From NCBI GenBank assembly GCA_017435425.1, contig JAFSFC010000022.1, positions 1 to 48,358 on the forward strand: a stretch of 48,358 nt of DNA, written 5' to 3'. This DNA comes from Ruminiclostridium sp. Lineage in GTDB: Bacteria > Bacillota > Clostridia > Oscillospirales > Oscillospiraceae. Of the stretch, positions 41,431 through 48,358 are shown one piece after another. The notes beneath the pieces were generated by a model. It was not told the DNA's origin and did not search any database. It saw only the letters and a program-made list of their open reading frames with translations. The position numbers and the translations under genes were made by a program. Position 1 is the stretch's first letter; each line of letters begins with the position of its first letter.

Positions 41431-42314
41431 TGCTCAAGGACCTTGCCGGCAAGATGACCCCCCGGAAGGGTCTGGCCTGCGTGTTTGTGGCCGCCCTGCT
41501 CATGAGTATCGGCGGCCTGTGCATCAAGGTAATCCCCTGGCATCCCATGGCCATCAACTCCTTCCGGAGCATCATCTCCTCCAGCATCATCTTCCTCTTT
41601 GCCAAGCTCACCGGCCACAAACTGAAGATGACCCCCGGCGTGGCCATCGGCGCTTTTGCCATGTGTGTGACCACCATCCTGTATGTGTCGGCCAACAAGC
41701 TCACCACGGCGGGCAACACCATCCTGCTGCAGTTCTCTGCCCCGGTGTTCGTCATCCTCTTCATGTGGCTGTGCTTCCATGAAAAGCCCAAGAAGCTGGA
41801 TATCATCACCTGTGTCATCGTCTTCGGCGGCATTGCCTGCTTCTTCCTGGACAGCCTGGGCAACGGCAGTCTCCTGGGAGACTCCCTGGCCCTCCTGTCC
41901 GGCGTGGGCTATGCCTGGATCTTCATGATGAACAAGATCCCCGGGGGCGACTCGGTCTTCGCCTGCGCTCTGGGTCAGGCCATGGGTGCGGTGATCGGCC
42001 TGCCCTGGCTGGTGAAGGAGACCCAGTTTGACGGCCAGACCCTCTTTGCCGCCATCTGCCTGGGCGTCTTTGCCCTGGGCATTGCCTACTCTCTCATCTC
42101 CTGGGGCACCAAGTATGCCCCGCCCGTGTCCTGCTGCCTGGTGACCGGCATCGAGCCCATCCTGAACCCCGTCCTGGTGGCCGTTGCCATTGGGGAGGTC
42201 CTCACCCCCCTGTCCCTGCTGGGGGGCGCCATCGTCTTTGTCACCGTCATGGTGTATAATGTCCTGGGGGCCCGGGCCGAGGCCAGAGAGGCTGCCGGAG
42301 CTGCCCAATCATAA
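41430..42314 (+). CDS. EamA/DMT-family transporter (copy 1)
   Basis: 294 aa, ten predicted helices in two EamA repeats (about 12-140 and 152-285). Drug/metabolite transporters of this type often export amino acids or related metabolites. Start codon overlaps the metY stop by one base, so its substrate may be a sulfur amino acid or a MetY-related compound (inference). Highly similar to the next gene: the same GGLCIKVIPW, INSFRSI, ANKLTTA-NTILLQF and GIEPILNPVLVAV blocks occur in both. Confidence 0.93.
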   Translation: MLKDLAGKMTPRKGLACVFVAALLMSIGGLCIKVIPWHPMAINSFRSIISSSIIFLFAKLTGHKLKMTPGVAIGAFAMCVTTILYVSANKLTTAGNTILLQFSAPVFVILFMWLCFHEKPKKLDIITCVIVFGGIACFFLDSLGNGSLLGDSLALLSGVGYAWIFMMNKIPGGDSVFACALGQAMGAVIGLPWLVKETQFDGQTLFAAICLGVFALGIAYSLISWGTKYAPPVSCCLVTGIEPILNPVLVAVAIGEVLTPLSLLGGAIVFVTVMVYNVLGARAEAREAAGAAQS

Positions 42315-42332
42315 GAGAAAGGAAGGTCGTCC

Positions 42333-43193
42333 ATGTCCTCTCGTAAGGGCCTTCTGTTTGTGTTTATCGCCGCCATCCTTTTCAGCATCGGCGGCCTGTG
42401 TGTCAAGGTGATCCCCTGGAACGCCATGGCCATCAACTCCTTCCGGAGCATCGTCTCGGTGATCCTGCTGCTGATTTTCGCCAAGGTCACCGGCCGGAAG
42501 TTCAAGCTCACCCCCGGCGTCCTGATCGGCGCCGTGTCCATGTGTGGGGTCACCACCCTCTACGCCATGGCCAACAAGCTCACCACGGCGGCCAACACCA
42601 TCCTCCTCCAGTTCACCGCCCCGGTCTTTGTGATCCTGGTCATGTGGCTGGTCTTCAAGGAGCGGCCCAAGCGGCTGGATGTGATCACCTGCATCGCCGT
42701 CTTCGGCGGCGTGGCCTGCTTCTTCCTGGACAGCCTGGGCAGCGGCAGCTTTGTGGGCGACGTGCTGGCCGTGCTCTCCGGCGTGTGCTATGCGGGTGTG
42801 TTCATGATGAACAAGTTCCCCGGGGGAGACCCCCTCTTTGCCACCATTCTGGGCCAGGTGATGGGCGCCGTCATCGGCTTCCCCTGGCTCATTCAGGAGA
42901 CCGTCTTCACCGGCACGGCCCTGGCCGCCGCCCTGGCCCTGGGCATCTTCCAGCTGGGTGTGGCCTACATGTTCTTCACCACGGGCATCCGCTACGCCTC
43001 CCCCATTGCCGCCTCTCTGGTGGCCGGCATCGAGCCCATCCTGAACCCCGTCCTGGTGGCGGTGGTCCTGGGGGAAATGATCACCCCTCTGTCCCTGGTG
43101 GGCGGCGTCATCGTCTTTGTCTCCATCATGGCCTATAACATCGTGGGGGCGAAAATGGACAAAAAGAAAGCCCAGGCCGAGGCCGGGGCGTAA
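42333..43193 (+). CDS. EamA/DMT-family transporter (copy 2)
   Basis: 286 aa, ten predicted helices, tandem paralogue of the gene before with long stretches of matching DNA. Paired short DMT proteins can form hetero-oligomers in some families, but each copy here already has two EamA repeats, so each may work alone. GAAAGGAAGG upstream of ATG. Same operon as metY; followed 13 nt later by an RluA-type gene. Confidence 0.93.
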   Translation: MSSRKGLLFVFIAAILFSIGGLCVKVIPWNAMAINSFRSIVSVILLLIFAKVTGRKFKLTPGVLIGAVSMCGVTTLYAMANKLTTAANTILLQFTAPVFVILVMWLVFKERPKRLDVITCIAVFGGVACFFLDSLGSGSFVGDVLAVLSGVCYAGVFMMNKFPGGDPLFATILGQVMGAVIGFPWLIQETVFTGTALAAALALGIFQLGVAYMFFTTGIRYASPIAASLVAGIEPILNPVLVAVVLGEMITPLSLVGGVIVFVSIMAYNIVGAKMDKKKAQAEAGA

Positions 43194-43206
43194 AGGAGAA
43201 ACCTCC

Positions 43207-43851
43207 ATGCTGAACATCATCTATCAGGACGAGTCCATCGTCGTCTGCGAAAAGCCCTTCCGGGTCCTGTCCACCGACGAGCCCGGGGGCATGCCCGACC
43301 TGATCCGGGAGGCCATCGGCCAGCCCGAGGCCAAGGTCCGCACCGTCCACCGCCTGGACCAGGTGGTGGGGGGCATCATGGTCTACGCTCTCACCGGCCC
43401 CGCCGCCTCGGAGCTCTCCCGGCAGATCCGGGAGGACTCCTTCCTGAAGGAGTACCAGGCGGTGGTCCACTGGCGGCCCCAGTACGACGAGGGGACCTAC
43501 ATTGACCTCTTGGGCCGGAACGAAAAGACCCGGAAGACCTACGTGGCCAAGTACCCGGGCAAGGGCATCCAGCAGGCCGTCCTCCACTACAGGCTCCTGG
43601 ACAACAAGGAGGGCTTCTCCCTGGTGGAGATCCGCCTGGAGACCGGCCGGACCCATCAGATCCGGGCCCAGTTCTCCTCCCGGAACATGCCCCTGGCGGG
43701 CGACCGGAAGTACAGCCGGTATCCCGATCCCCAGGAGTGGCAGATCGCCCTGTGGTCCAGCCACCTGAAGTTCACCCACCCCGACACCGGGGAGGAGATG
43801 GACTTCCGCCTGGATCCCCCCAACACTGCACCTTGGACTATGTTCAAATAA
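43207..43851 (+). CDS. RluA-family pseudouridine synthase
   Basis: 214 aa, short form without an S4 domain. Catalytic Asp51 in VHRLDQVVGG, followed by the family segments KEYQAVV, KTRKTYVAKY, and RLETGRTHQIRAQF. Isomerises uridine to pseudouridine in rRNA or tRNA; the target site cannot be read. The ATG at 43207 follows AAAGGAG; the longer upstream frame runs within the transporter gene in another frame. Last gene of the metY operon, with a strong terminator after it. Confidence 0.92.
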   Translation: MLNIIYQDESIVVCEKPFRVLSTDEPGGMPDLIREAIGQPEAKVRTVHRLDQVVGGIMVYALTGPAASELSRQIREDSFLKEYQAVVHWRPQYDEGTYIDLLGRNEKTRKTYVAKYPGKGIQQAVLHYRLLDNKEGFSLVEIRLETGRTHQIRAQFSSRNMPLAGDRKYSRYPDPQEWQIALWSSHLKFTHPDTGEEMDFRLDPPNTAPWTMFK

Positions 43852-43857
43852 TGACCC

Positions 43858-43898
43858 AAAGACCCGTGGAAAAGAAAACTTTTCCACGGGTCTTTTTT
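43858..43898 (+). terminator. intrinsic terminator
   Basis: 17-bp perfect stem AAAGACCCGTGGAAAAG with its complement, loop AAAA, TTTTTT after it. Confidence 0.93.
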
Positions 43899-43980
43899 GT
43901 CTGGTCGTTTATACTAGGAAAGAAGGAAAACGACTTCTTGACTTGTGCCGCACCTGCGGCGGAATGGGAGATGAATCGAA

Positions 43981-44214
43981 ATGATGAGTATGAAACTGAT
44001 GGATCGACTGGCCCTGGCTGTTCTGGTCATCGGCGGTCTGAACTGGGGGGGCGTGGGTCTCTTCGGTATGGACCTGGTGGCTGCCCTCTTCGGTGGCTCC
44101 GATTCCATCCTCAGCCGGGTGGTCTATGTGCTGGTGGCGGTCTCTGCCCTGTGGTGCATCACCCTCTTCTTCCGGGAGGAGACCCGCACGGACAGCGCCA
44201 GAGGCACAGCATAA
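43981..44214 (+). CDS. DUF378-family membrane protein
   Basis: 77 aa with two membrane helices (about 8-32 and 43-62). The family pattern VIGGLNWGGVGLFGMDLVAALFG and LSRVVYVLVAVSAL (here read in overlapping parts) is clear. Function unknown; such proteins are widespread in Firmicutes. GGGAGATGA lies before ATGATG. Monocistronic with its own terminator. Confidence 0.9.
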   Translation: MMSMKLMDRLALAVLVIGGLNWGGVGLFGMDLVAALFGGSDSILSRVVYVLVAVSALWCITLFFREETRTDSARGTA

Positions 44215-44251
44215 AAGAACTCCCTTGCCGAACGGCAAGGGAGTTCTTTTA
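44213..44251. terminator. bidirectional intrinsic terminator
   Basis: AAAAGAACTCCCTTGCCG with its perfect complement, ending TTTTA. It separates the DUF378 gene from the convergent acetyltransferase. Confidence 0.93.
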
Positions 44252-44257
44252 TGCACT

Positions 44258-44824
44258 TCAGTCGATGGTTTTGATGATCCGGGCTGGATTGCCGCCCACC
44301 ACGGTATTGGGCGGTACGTCCTTGGTGACCACCGCCCCGGCGGCCACGATGGCCCCGTCACCGATGGTGACCCCGGGCAGGATGGTGGCGCTGGAGCCGA
44401 CCCACACATTGCTGCCGATGACGATGGGGGAGGGGTAGGCTGTCCGCCGCCTGGCCGGGTCAAAGTCATGGTTTACCGTGGCCAGGACCACGTTGCTGCC
44501 GAAGAGGGTGTCGTCCCCGATGGTGATCCCTCCCTGGTCGCCAAAGTGACAGCCGGTGTTGAGAAAGACCCCCTTGCCCACGGTGATATTCCTGCCCAGG
44601 TTGGCATAGAAGGGCGGGAAGAGCCGGAACCCCTCCGGGGTGGGTTTGCCGGTGAGTTGGGCGAAGAGGTCAGCGATCTCCTCCTGGGTGTGGTAGCTGC
44701 TGTTGAGCTCTGCCGTCAGGCGGAGGGTCTCCTCGGTGAGGTCGTGCATAAAGTGGTGCAGCTCCCCGCCGGGGGTGATGGGCTCACCGGCCTTCAGCCG
44801 GTCCAGATATGCCTGCTGATCCAT
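44258..44824 (-). CDS. sugar O-acetyltransferase, left-handed beta-helix (maltose/galactoside acetyltransferase type)
   Basis: 188 aa. An N-terminal helical Mac domain (about 5-55) is followed by hexapeptide repeats ([44 protein letters not shown] in parts) and the C-terminal GNPARIIK. The catalytic His is in ATVNHDFD. Acetyl-CoA-dependent transfer to a sugar hydroxyl; exact sugar unknown. The ATG at 44824 follows AGGAGGTG. It lies 25 nt after cdd on the same strand. Confidence 0.92.
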   Translation of the reverse strand: MDQQAYLDRLKAGEPITPGGELHHFMHDLTEETLRLTAELNSSYHTQEEIADLFAQLTGKPTPEGFRLFPPFYANLGRNITVGKGVFLNTGCHFGDQGGITIGDDTLFGSNVVLATVNHDFDPARRRTAYPSPIVIGSNVWVGSSATILPGVTIGDGAIVAAGAVVTKDVPPNTVVGGNPARIIKTID

Positions 44825-44849
44825 GGGGCACCTCCTGGGGTGTGTCGGG

Positions 44850-45242
44850 TCATTCAAGAGCCTCCGGGCCAAAACCGTGGGGCAGAAGCTGACGGAGGGT
44901 GTATTTTACAAACTCGTGGTCCTTGTTGCCCACCAGGACCTCCAGGTCCGGGGCAAACTCATAGAGCATCTGCCGGCAGGAGCCGCAGGGCCAGCAGTAG
45001 TCAGGGCCGTTGCCTACCACGGCGATCCGCTTGAATGTCCGGCAGCCCTCGCTGACCGCCTTCACCAGGGCGGTTCGCTCGGCGCAGATGCAGGAGCCGT
45101 AGGCGGCGTTCTCTACATTGCAGCCGGTGTAGACGGTGCCGTCCGTCCCTTCCAGGGCGGCCCCCACGGGGAAGTTGGAATAGGGGATATAGGCCTTGTC
45201 CAGCATGGTGAAGGCCAGCTCCACCAGGTCTTTGTCGGTCAT
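44850..45242 (-). CDS. cdd: cytidine deaminase
   Basis: 130 aa, homotetrameric type. Zinc and catalytic residues are in CAERTAL (Cys53, Glu55) and PCGSCRQ (Cys86, Cys89); the substrate-binding FPVGAAL and NVENAAYG segments are present. Converts cytidine and deoxycytidine to uridine forms in pyrimidine salvage. AAGGAGG before ATG. Middle gene of a minus-strand group with the rhomboid-like gene and the acetyltransferase. Confidence 0.96.
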   Translation of the reverse strand: MTDKDLVELAFTMLDKAYIPYSNFPVGAALEGTDGTVYTGCNVENAAYGSCICAERTALVKAVSEGCRTFKRIAVVGNGPDYCWPCGSCRQMLYEFAPDLEVLVGNKDHEFVKYTLRQLLPHGFGPEALE

Positions 45243-45311
45243 GTAAGTCGCCTCCTTATCTGAATTTGGCTCCCTCGTCAGAGGGATGCTGAGAGGGCTG
45301 AAAGCCCTGCT

Positions 45312-46184
45312 TCATTGGATATGAATGTGGGTGTTGATGTGTTCGGCGCAGTAGCAGTAGTAGCCGTTGCACCGGGAGCAGTACCGGAACTCCATCTGGG
45401 GGTGGGACACGTCGGTCTTGCCGCAGACGGCGCAGCGGTGGAGGTAGTTCTCCTTGGTCTGGGTCTTGGCGTTGTTGAAGTTGACCACCTTGGGGCCGCC
45501 GTACTGCCGGTGGTTGGGCCGCTGGGCGGACTTCCACTGGGCCTGTCGCTTAGCGGTGGAGAACAGGTTGCCGATGTCAGAGGCGAAGAAGAGCAGGTAG
45601 TTCAGCACGGCCACGATGGGGACCAGAGCCAGCAAGAGCTGACCGTGAGCCAGGTACTGGATCACAGCCAGGGCGAAGTAGGCGGCGTCAAACCAGGCCA
45701 GCCACTTGGCCTTGACGGGGATGATGAAGAAGAGCAGGAACTGCAGGTCGGGGTACAGGGTGGCAAAGGCGAAGAACATGGACATGTTTACATAGTACAT
45801 GGAGGCTCCGCCCACCAGGAAGCCGATGAGGATGTTCAGCAGAACGCCGAAGAAGTAAAAGACGGTGAACTTGTTGCTCCCCCACTCCCGCTCCAGGGCG
45901 GTGCCGATGAAGTAGTAGAAGTAGAGGGTGAGGGCAAAGAAGAAGAGCCCCTGTCCGCTGTAGGGCACGAAGATGAAGGTGACCAGACGCCAGATCTGGC
46001 CGGAGAGAATGGCGGATGCGTTGAAGCTGAACAGGCTGGAACCCAGGGCGCCGCCCCCCATGCTGAACATATCCAGCAGGTAGATGAGCACGTTGCCGAT
46101 GACGATGTAGCGCATGAGCCCGGGGATACTCAGCTTAGGATGCTTGTAGCAGAAACGATCCAGCCACTGTTGAATGGCACGCAA
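45312..46184 (-). CDS. rhomboid-like membrane protein with C-terminal zinc-finger-like domain
   Basis: 290 aa. Six predicted helices (about 22-210) with the rhomboid-superfamily pattern WRLVTFIFVPYSG, LYFYYFIGTALEREWG and FFGVLLNILIGFLVGG. The catalytic GxSG is not found; the matching stretch reads YYVNMSMFFAF, so it is probably not a protease. The cytoplasmic C-terminus holds CAVCGKTD, then YCSRCNGYYCYCAEHINTH: seven Cys and several His, likely zinc binding. Start set at TTG 46184, because AAGGAGGT lies 8 nt before it; the frame's TTG at 46202 overlaps that ribosome site. Confidence 0.83.
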   Translation of the reverse strand: MRAIQQWLDRFCYKHPKLSIPGLMRYIVIGNVLIYLLDMFSMGGGALGSSLFSFNASAILSGQIWRLVTFIFVPYSGQGLFFFALTLYFYYFIGTALEREWGSNKFTVFYFFGVLLNILIGFLVGGASMYYVNMSMFFAFATLYPDLQFLLFFIIPVKAKWLAWFDAAYFALAVIQYLAHGQLLLALVPIVAVLNYLLFFASDIGNLFSTAKRQAQWKSAQRPNHRQYGGPKVVNFNNAKTQTKENYLHRCAVCGKTDVSHPQMEFRYCSRCNGYYCYCAEHINTHIHIQ

Positions 46185-46311
46185 AGAGATGACCTCCTTC
46201 AAAGGGATAAAGATACGAGTATCATTTTACCCGCTTTCCGGCGGGAAGTCTAGAAGAATCTGTGAACATTTCCAATTCTTTGCCCCAGGGCCGAAAATGG
46301 TGACTTTTTGC

Positions 46312-46340
46312 TTGCTTTTTGCGGGGTACAGACGTATAAT
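46312..46340 (+). promoter_or_regulatory. promoter of the ahcY-metK operon
   Basis: TTGCTT (46312-46317), 17-bp spacer, TATAAT (46335-46340), 20 nt before the riboswitch. The stretch 46185-46311 shows no gene. Confidence 0.78.
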
Positions 46341-46359
46341 AAACTGTAATTTTTATAAG

Positions 46360-46456
46360 AGCGCATTATCAAGAGTGGGCGAGAGAGTTAGCTCCATGAC
46401 CCCACACCAACCTGCCTGTCCGGGCAAGGTGGTTCCGCTAACAGCGATAAGGGAGC
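46360..46456 (+). promoter_or_regulatory. S-adenosylmethionine riboswitch (S-box superfamily, compact form)
   Basis: S-box core elements occur in order: TTATCAAGAG at the 5' side, P2 GTGGG/CCCAC (46375-46379 with 46401-46405), CATGA, CCAACC, P3 TGCC/GGCA, AGGTGGTTCC and GATAA closing P1 (46446-46450). The P2 loop GTTAGC (46387-46392) is complementary to GCTAAC (46437-46442), the expected pseudoknot. There is no P4 helix between the pseudoknot and P1, so it looks closer to the SAM-I/IV variant than to classical SAM-I. It precedes ahcY and metK. Confidence 0.85.
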
Positions 46457-46472
46457 GCCGCTGCGTACGTCA

Positions 46473-46498
46473 GGGCTTCCTTCGGGAGCTCTTTTTTC
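46473..46498 (+). terminator. riboswitch-controlled terminator
   Basis: Stem GGGCTTCC-TTC-GGGAGCTC (two G-U pairs) with six T. AAGGGAGC (46449-46456), which overlaps the 3' end of P1, can pair with GCTTCCTT and act as antiterminator, so ligand binding should switch the genes off. Confidence 0.82.
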
Positions 46499-46531
46499 AT
46501 GTCTATCAACCAAAGAAGAGGAAAACGAACT

Positions 46532-47773
46532 ATGAGCATTGTCAAAGATATGTCCCTGGCCGAGTCCGGCCGCAGAAAGATCCACTGGGTCCGGGACCAT
46601 ATGCCTGCCCTGTCCCAGATCGAGGCCCGTTTCATCAAGGAGCAGCCCTTCAAGGGTCTGCGTGTGGCGGTCTCCGTCCACCTGGAAGCCAAGACCGCCA
46701 ACCTGGGCTATGTCCTGTCCCAGGGCGGTGCTGAGGTCTACCTGACCGGTTCCAACCCCCTGTCCACCCAGGACGACGTGGCCGCCGGCCTGGCCTCCAT
46801 GGGTGTGGAGACCTTTGGCATCTATGGTGCATCCGCCGAGGAGTATGAGCAGCACCTGACCGAGACCCTCAAGTGCCACCCCCATATCGTCATCGACGAC
46901 GGCGGCGACCTCATCGACCTGCTGGGGGGCAAGTGCAAGGAGTATGCCGACTGCCTTATCGGCGGCTGTGAGGAGACCACCACCGGCATCCTCCGCCTGA
47001 AGGCCCGGGAAAAGGACGGCATCCTGCCCTGTCCCATGATGGCCGTCAACGACGCCAAGGCCAAGCACTACTATGACAACAAGTACGGCACCGGCCAGTC
47101 CTCCTGGGACGGCATCATGCACACCACCAACCTGGTGGTGGCCGGCAAGACCGTCGTGGTGGCCGGCTACGGCTGGTGCGGCAAGGGTGTGGCCATGCGT
47201 GCTGCCGGCATGGGCGCCAACGTGATCGTCACCGAGATCGACCCCTTCAAGGCGCTGGACGCCACCATGAACGGCTTCCGGGTGATGACCATGGATGAGG
47301 CCGCCCCCCTGGGCGATATCTTCGTTACCGTCACCGGCTGCAAGGATGTCATCGTCCCCCGCCACTTCGAGACCATGAAGCACAACGTCCTGCTGGCCAA
47401 TGCCGGCCACTTCGACTGCGAGATCGCCGTGGCAGAGCTCCGGGAGATGTCCGTGAAGCAGGAGCTCCGCCGGGAGAATATCATCGGCTACACCCTGGAA
47501 AACGGCAACACCCTGAATGTCCTGGCCGAAGGCCGCCTGGTGAACCTGGCCGCCGGCAACGGCCACCCCGCCGAGATCATGGACATGTCCTTTGCTGTCC
47601 AGGCTCTGGCCGCCGAGTGGCTGACCAAGCAGACCGGCCTGGAGAAGAAGGTCTACGCCATCCCCGCGTCCATCGACGACGAGATCGGCAAGGCCAAGCT
47701 GGCCGCTCTGGGTCTGTCCATTGACGTTCTGACCCCCGAGCAGGAGGCCTATCTGAATTCCTGGTCCGTTTAA
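46532..47773 (+). CDS. ahcY: adenosylhomocysteinase
   Basis: 413 aa. Hydrolyses S-adenosylhomocysteine to adenosine and homocysteine using bound NAD+. Seen: substrate domain with [36 protein letters not shown]-binding [20 protein letters not shown] (Rossmann G-x-G-x-x-G) and the C-terminal [10 protein letters not shown]. The C-terminus is shorter than in animal enzymes, as in the Thermotoga/Clostridia type. Start ATG 46532; an in-frame ATG at 46499 lies at the terminator T run and is rejected. Codon use is biased. Co-regulated with metK. Confidence 0.95.
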   Translation: MSIVKDMSLAESGRRKIHWVRDHMPALSQIEARFIKEQPFKGLRVAVSVHLEAKTANLGYVLSQGGAEVYLTGSNPLSTQDDVAAGLASMGVETFGIYGASAEEYEQHLTETLKCHPHIVIDDGGDLIDLLGGKCKEYADCLIGGCEETTTGILRLKAREKDGILPCPMMAVNDAKAKHYYDNKYGTGQSSWDGIMHTTNLVVAGKTVVVAGYGWCGKGVAMRAAGMGANVIVTEIDPFKALDATMNGFRVMTMDEAAPLGDIFVTVTGCKDVIVPRHFETMKHNVLLANAGHFDCEIAVAELREMSVKQELRRENIIGYTLENGNTLNVLAEGRLVNLAAGNGHPAEIMDMSFAVQALAAEWLTKQTGLEKKVYAIPASIDDEIGKAKLAALGLSIDVLTPEQEAYLNSWSV

Positions 47774-47828
47774 GAACTCGCGGACCCGCTGCAAACCAAT
47801 CTATTACTACTACATGGAGGATACATAT

Positions 47829-48358
47829 ATGAGACGTTTCTTTACTTCTGAGTCCGTCACCGAAGGACATCCCGATAAGATCTGCGACCAGGTCTCCGAC
47901 GCCGTTCTGGACGCCATCCTGGAGCAGGACCCCACCGGCCGTGTGGCCTGTGAGACCACCGCTTCCACCGGTCTGCTGCACATCATGGGCGAGATCAGCA
48001 CCAACTGCTACGTGGACATCCCCAAGATCGCCCGTGAGGTGGTCCGTGAGATCGGCTACGACCGTGCCAAGTACGGCTTTGACTGCGACACCTGCGGCAT
48101 CATCACCAACATCGACGAGCAGTCCGCCGACATCGCCATGGGCGTGGACAAGTCCCTGGAGACCCGTGACGACGCCGAGGCTGAGCTGGACAACGGTGCC
48201 GGCGACCAGGGCATGATGTTCGGCTACGCCTGCGACGAGACCCCTGAACTGATGCCTCTGGCCATCTCTCTGGCCCAGAAGATGGCCAAGCGCCTGACCG
48301 AGGTGCGCAAGCAGGGCCTGGTGAACTATCTGCGTCCCGACGGCAAGACCCAGGTCAC
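47829..48358 (+). CDS. metK: S-adenosylmethionine synthetase (partial, 3' end outside window)
   Basis: First 176 codons of MetK, which makes S-adenosylmethionine from methionine and ATP. N-terminal signatures are intact: [25 protein letters not shown] (read in parts), ACETTASTG, and the [18 protein letters not shown] [27 protein letters not shown] precedes the ATG, 55 nt after the ahcY stop with no terminator between, so both genes share the riboswitch. The gene runs off the window end. Confidence 0.96.
   Translation, partial: MRRFFTSESVTEGHPDKICDQVSDAVLDAILEQDPTGRVACETTASTGLLHIMGEISTNCYVDIPKIAREVVREIGYDRAKYGFDCDTCGIITNIDEQSADIAMGVDKSLETRDDAEAELDNGAGDQGMMFGYACDETPELMPLAISLAQKMAKRLTEVRKQGLVNYLRPDGKTQV

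Overview
The window is a single bacterial chromosomal segment from a GC-rich anaerobic member of the Firmicutes (class Clostridia). An Oscillospiraceae gut bacterium of the Flavonifractor/Lawsonibacter/Intestinimonas type is my best guess; this rests on gene content and codon use, not on a search. Supporting signs are an rnfCDGEAB operon in the clostridial order, an [FeFe] hydrogenase, a lysine riboswitch, strong AGGAGG-type ribosome sites, sigma-A promoters with 17-bp spacers, several TTG starts and many perfect intrinsic terminators. I see no phage, insertion sequence or CRISPR array.

Layout. 1-510: end of an rRNA operon (23S tail, 5S, terminator). 573-4036: two SGNH-hydrolase paralogues (one with its catalytic residues lost) around a small operon with an XRE regulator and a PAP2-like protein. 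4283-9464: the six-gene Rnf ion-pumping complex. 9534-10634: small Cys-rich and membrane proteins. 10719-11375: tRNA operon Gly-Arg-His-Gln-Lys. 11447-15860 (minus): LysR, MoxR ATPase, DUF58 and a large membrane protein. 15861-18053: a second LysR copy and a cluster of look-alike promoters that read into short terminated transcripts without obvious genes. 18461-21830: lysine riboswitch and dapA-dapB-lysA. 21854-25908: MATE exporter divergent from a MerR regulator, a PLP decarboxylase and a GNAT acetyltransferase. 25930-26191: structured intergenic element between two identical terminator hairpins. 26197-28747: malic enzyme and fumarase. 28817-32323: D,D-carboxypeptidase, sirtuin and degenerate sirtuin. 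32450-35513: ComEA-like protein, two-component system and GerMN lipoprotein. 35651-36262: papain-like protein. 36309-39850: [FeFe] hydrogenase and its flavoprotein partner. 40147-43851: MetY, two EamA transporters and an RluA enzyme. 43981-46184: small membrane protein, acetyltransferase, cytidine deaminase and rhomboid-like protein. 46312-48358: S-box-type riboswitch, ahcY and metK (cut by the window end).

How the genes fit together. The hydrogenase and its flavoprotein partner, Rnf, malic enzyme and fumarase point to a fermenter that balances ferredoxin and NAD(P)H and builds an ion gradient with Rnf. Two amino-acid feedback circuits are visible in RNA: lysine acting on dapA-dapB-lysA, and S-adenosylmethionine acting on ahcY-metK.

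The least explained parts are: the duplicated LysR / back-to-back promoter / short RNA module at 14994-17305 with further promoter copies to 18002; the structured element at 25930-26191; three paralogue or fold cases in which catalytic residues are lost (SGNH, sirtuin, rhomboid); the carboxypeptidase with a long Arg/Glu/Gln-rich tail; and the MerR-controlled exporter/decarboxylase/acetyltransferase cluster.
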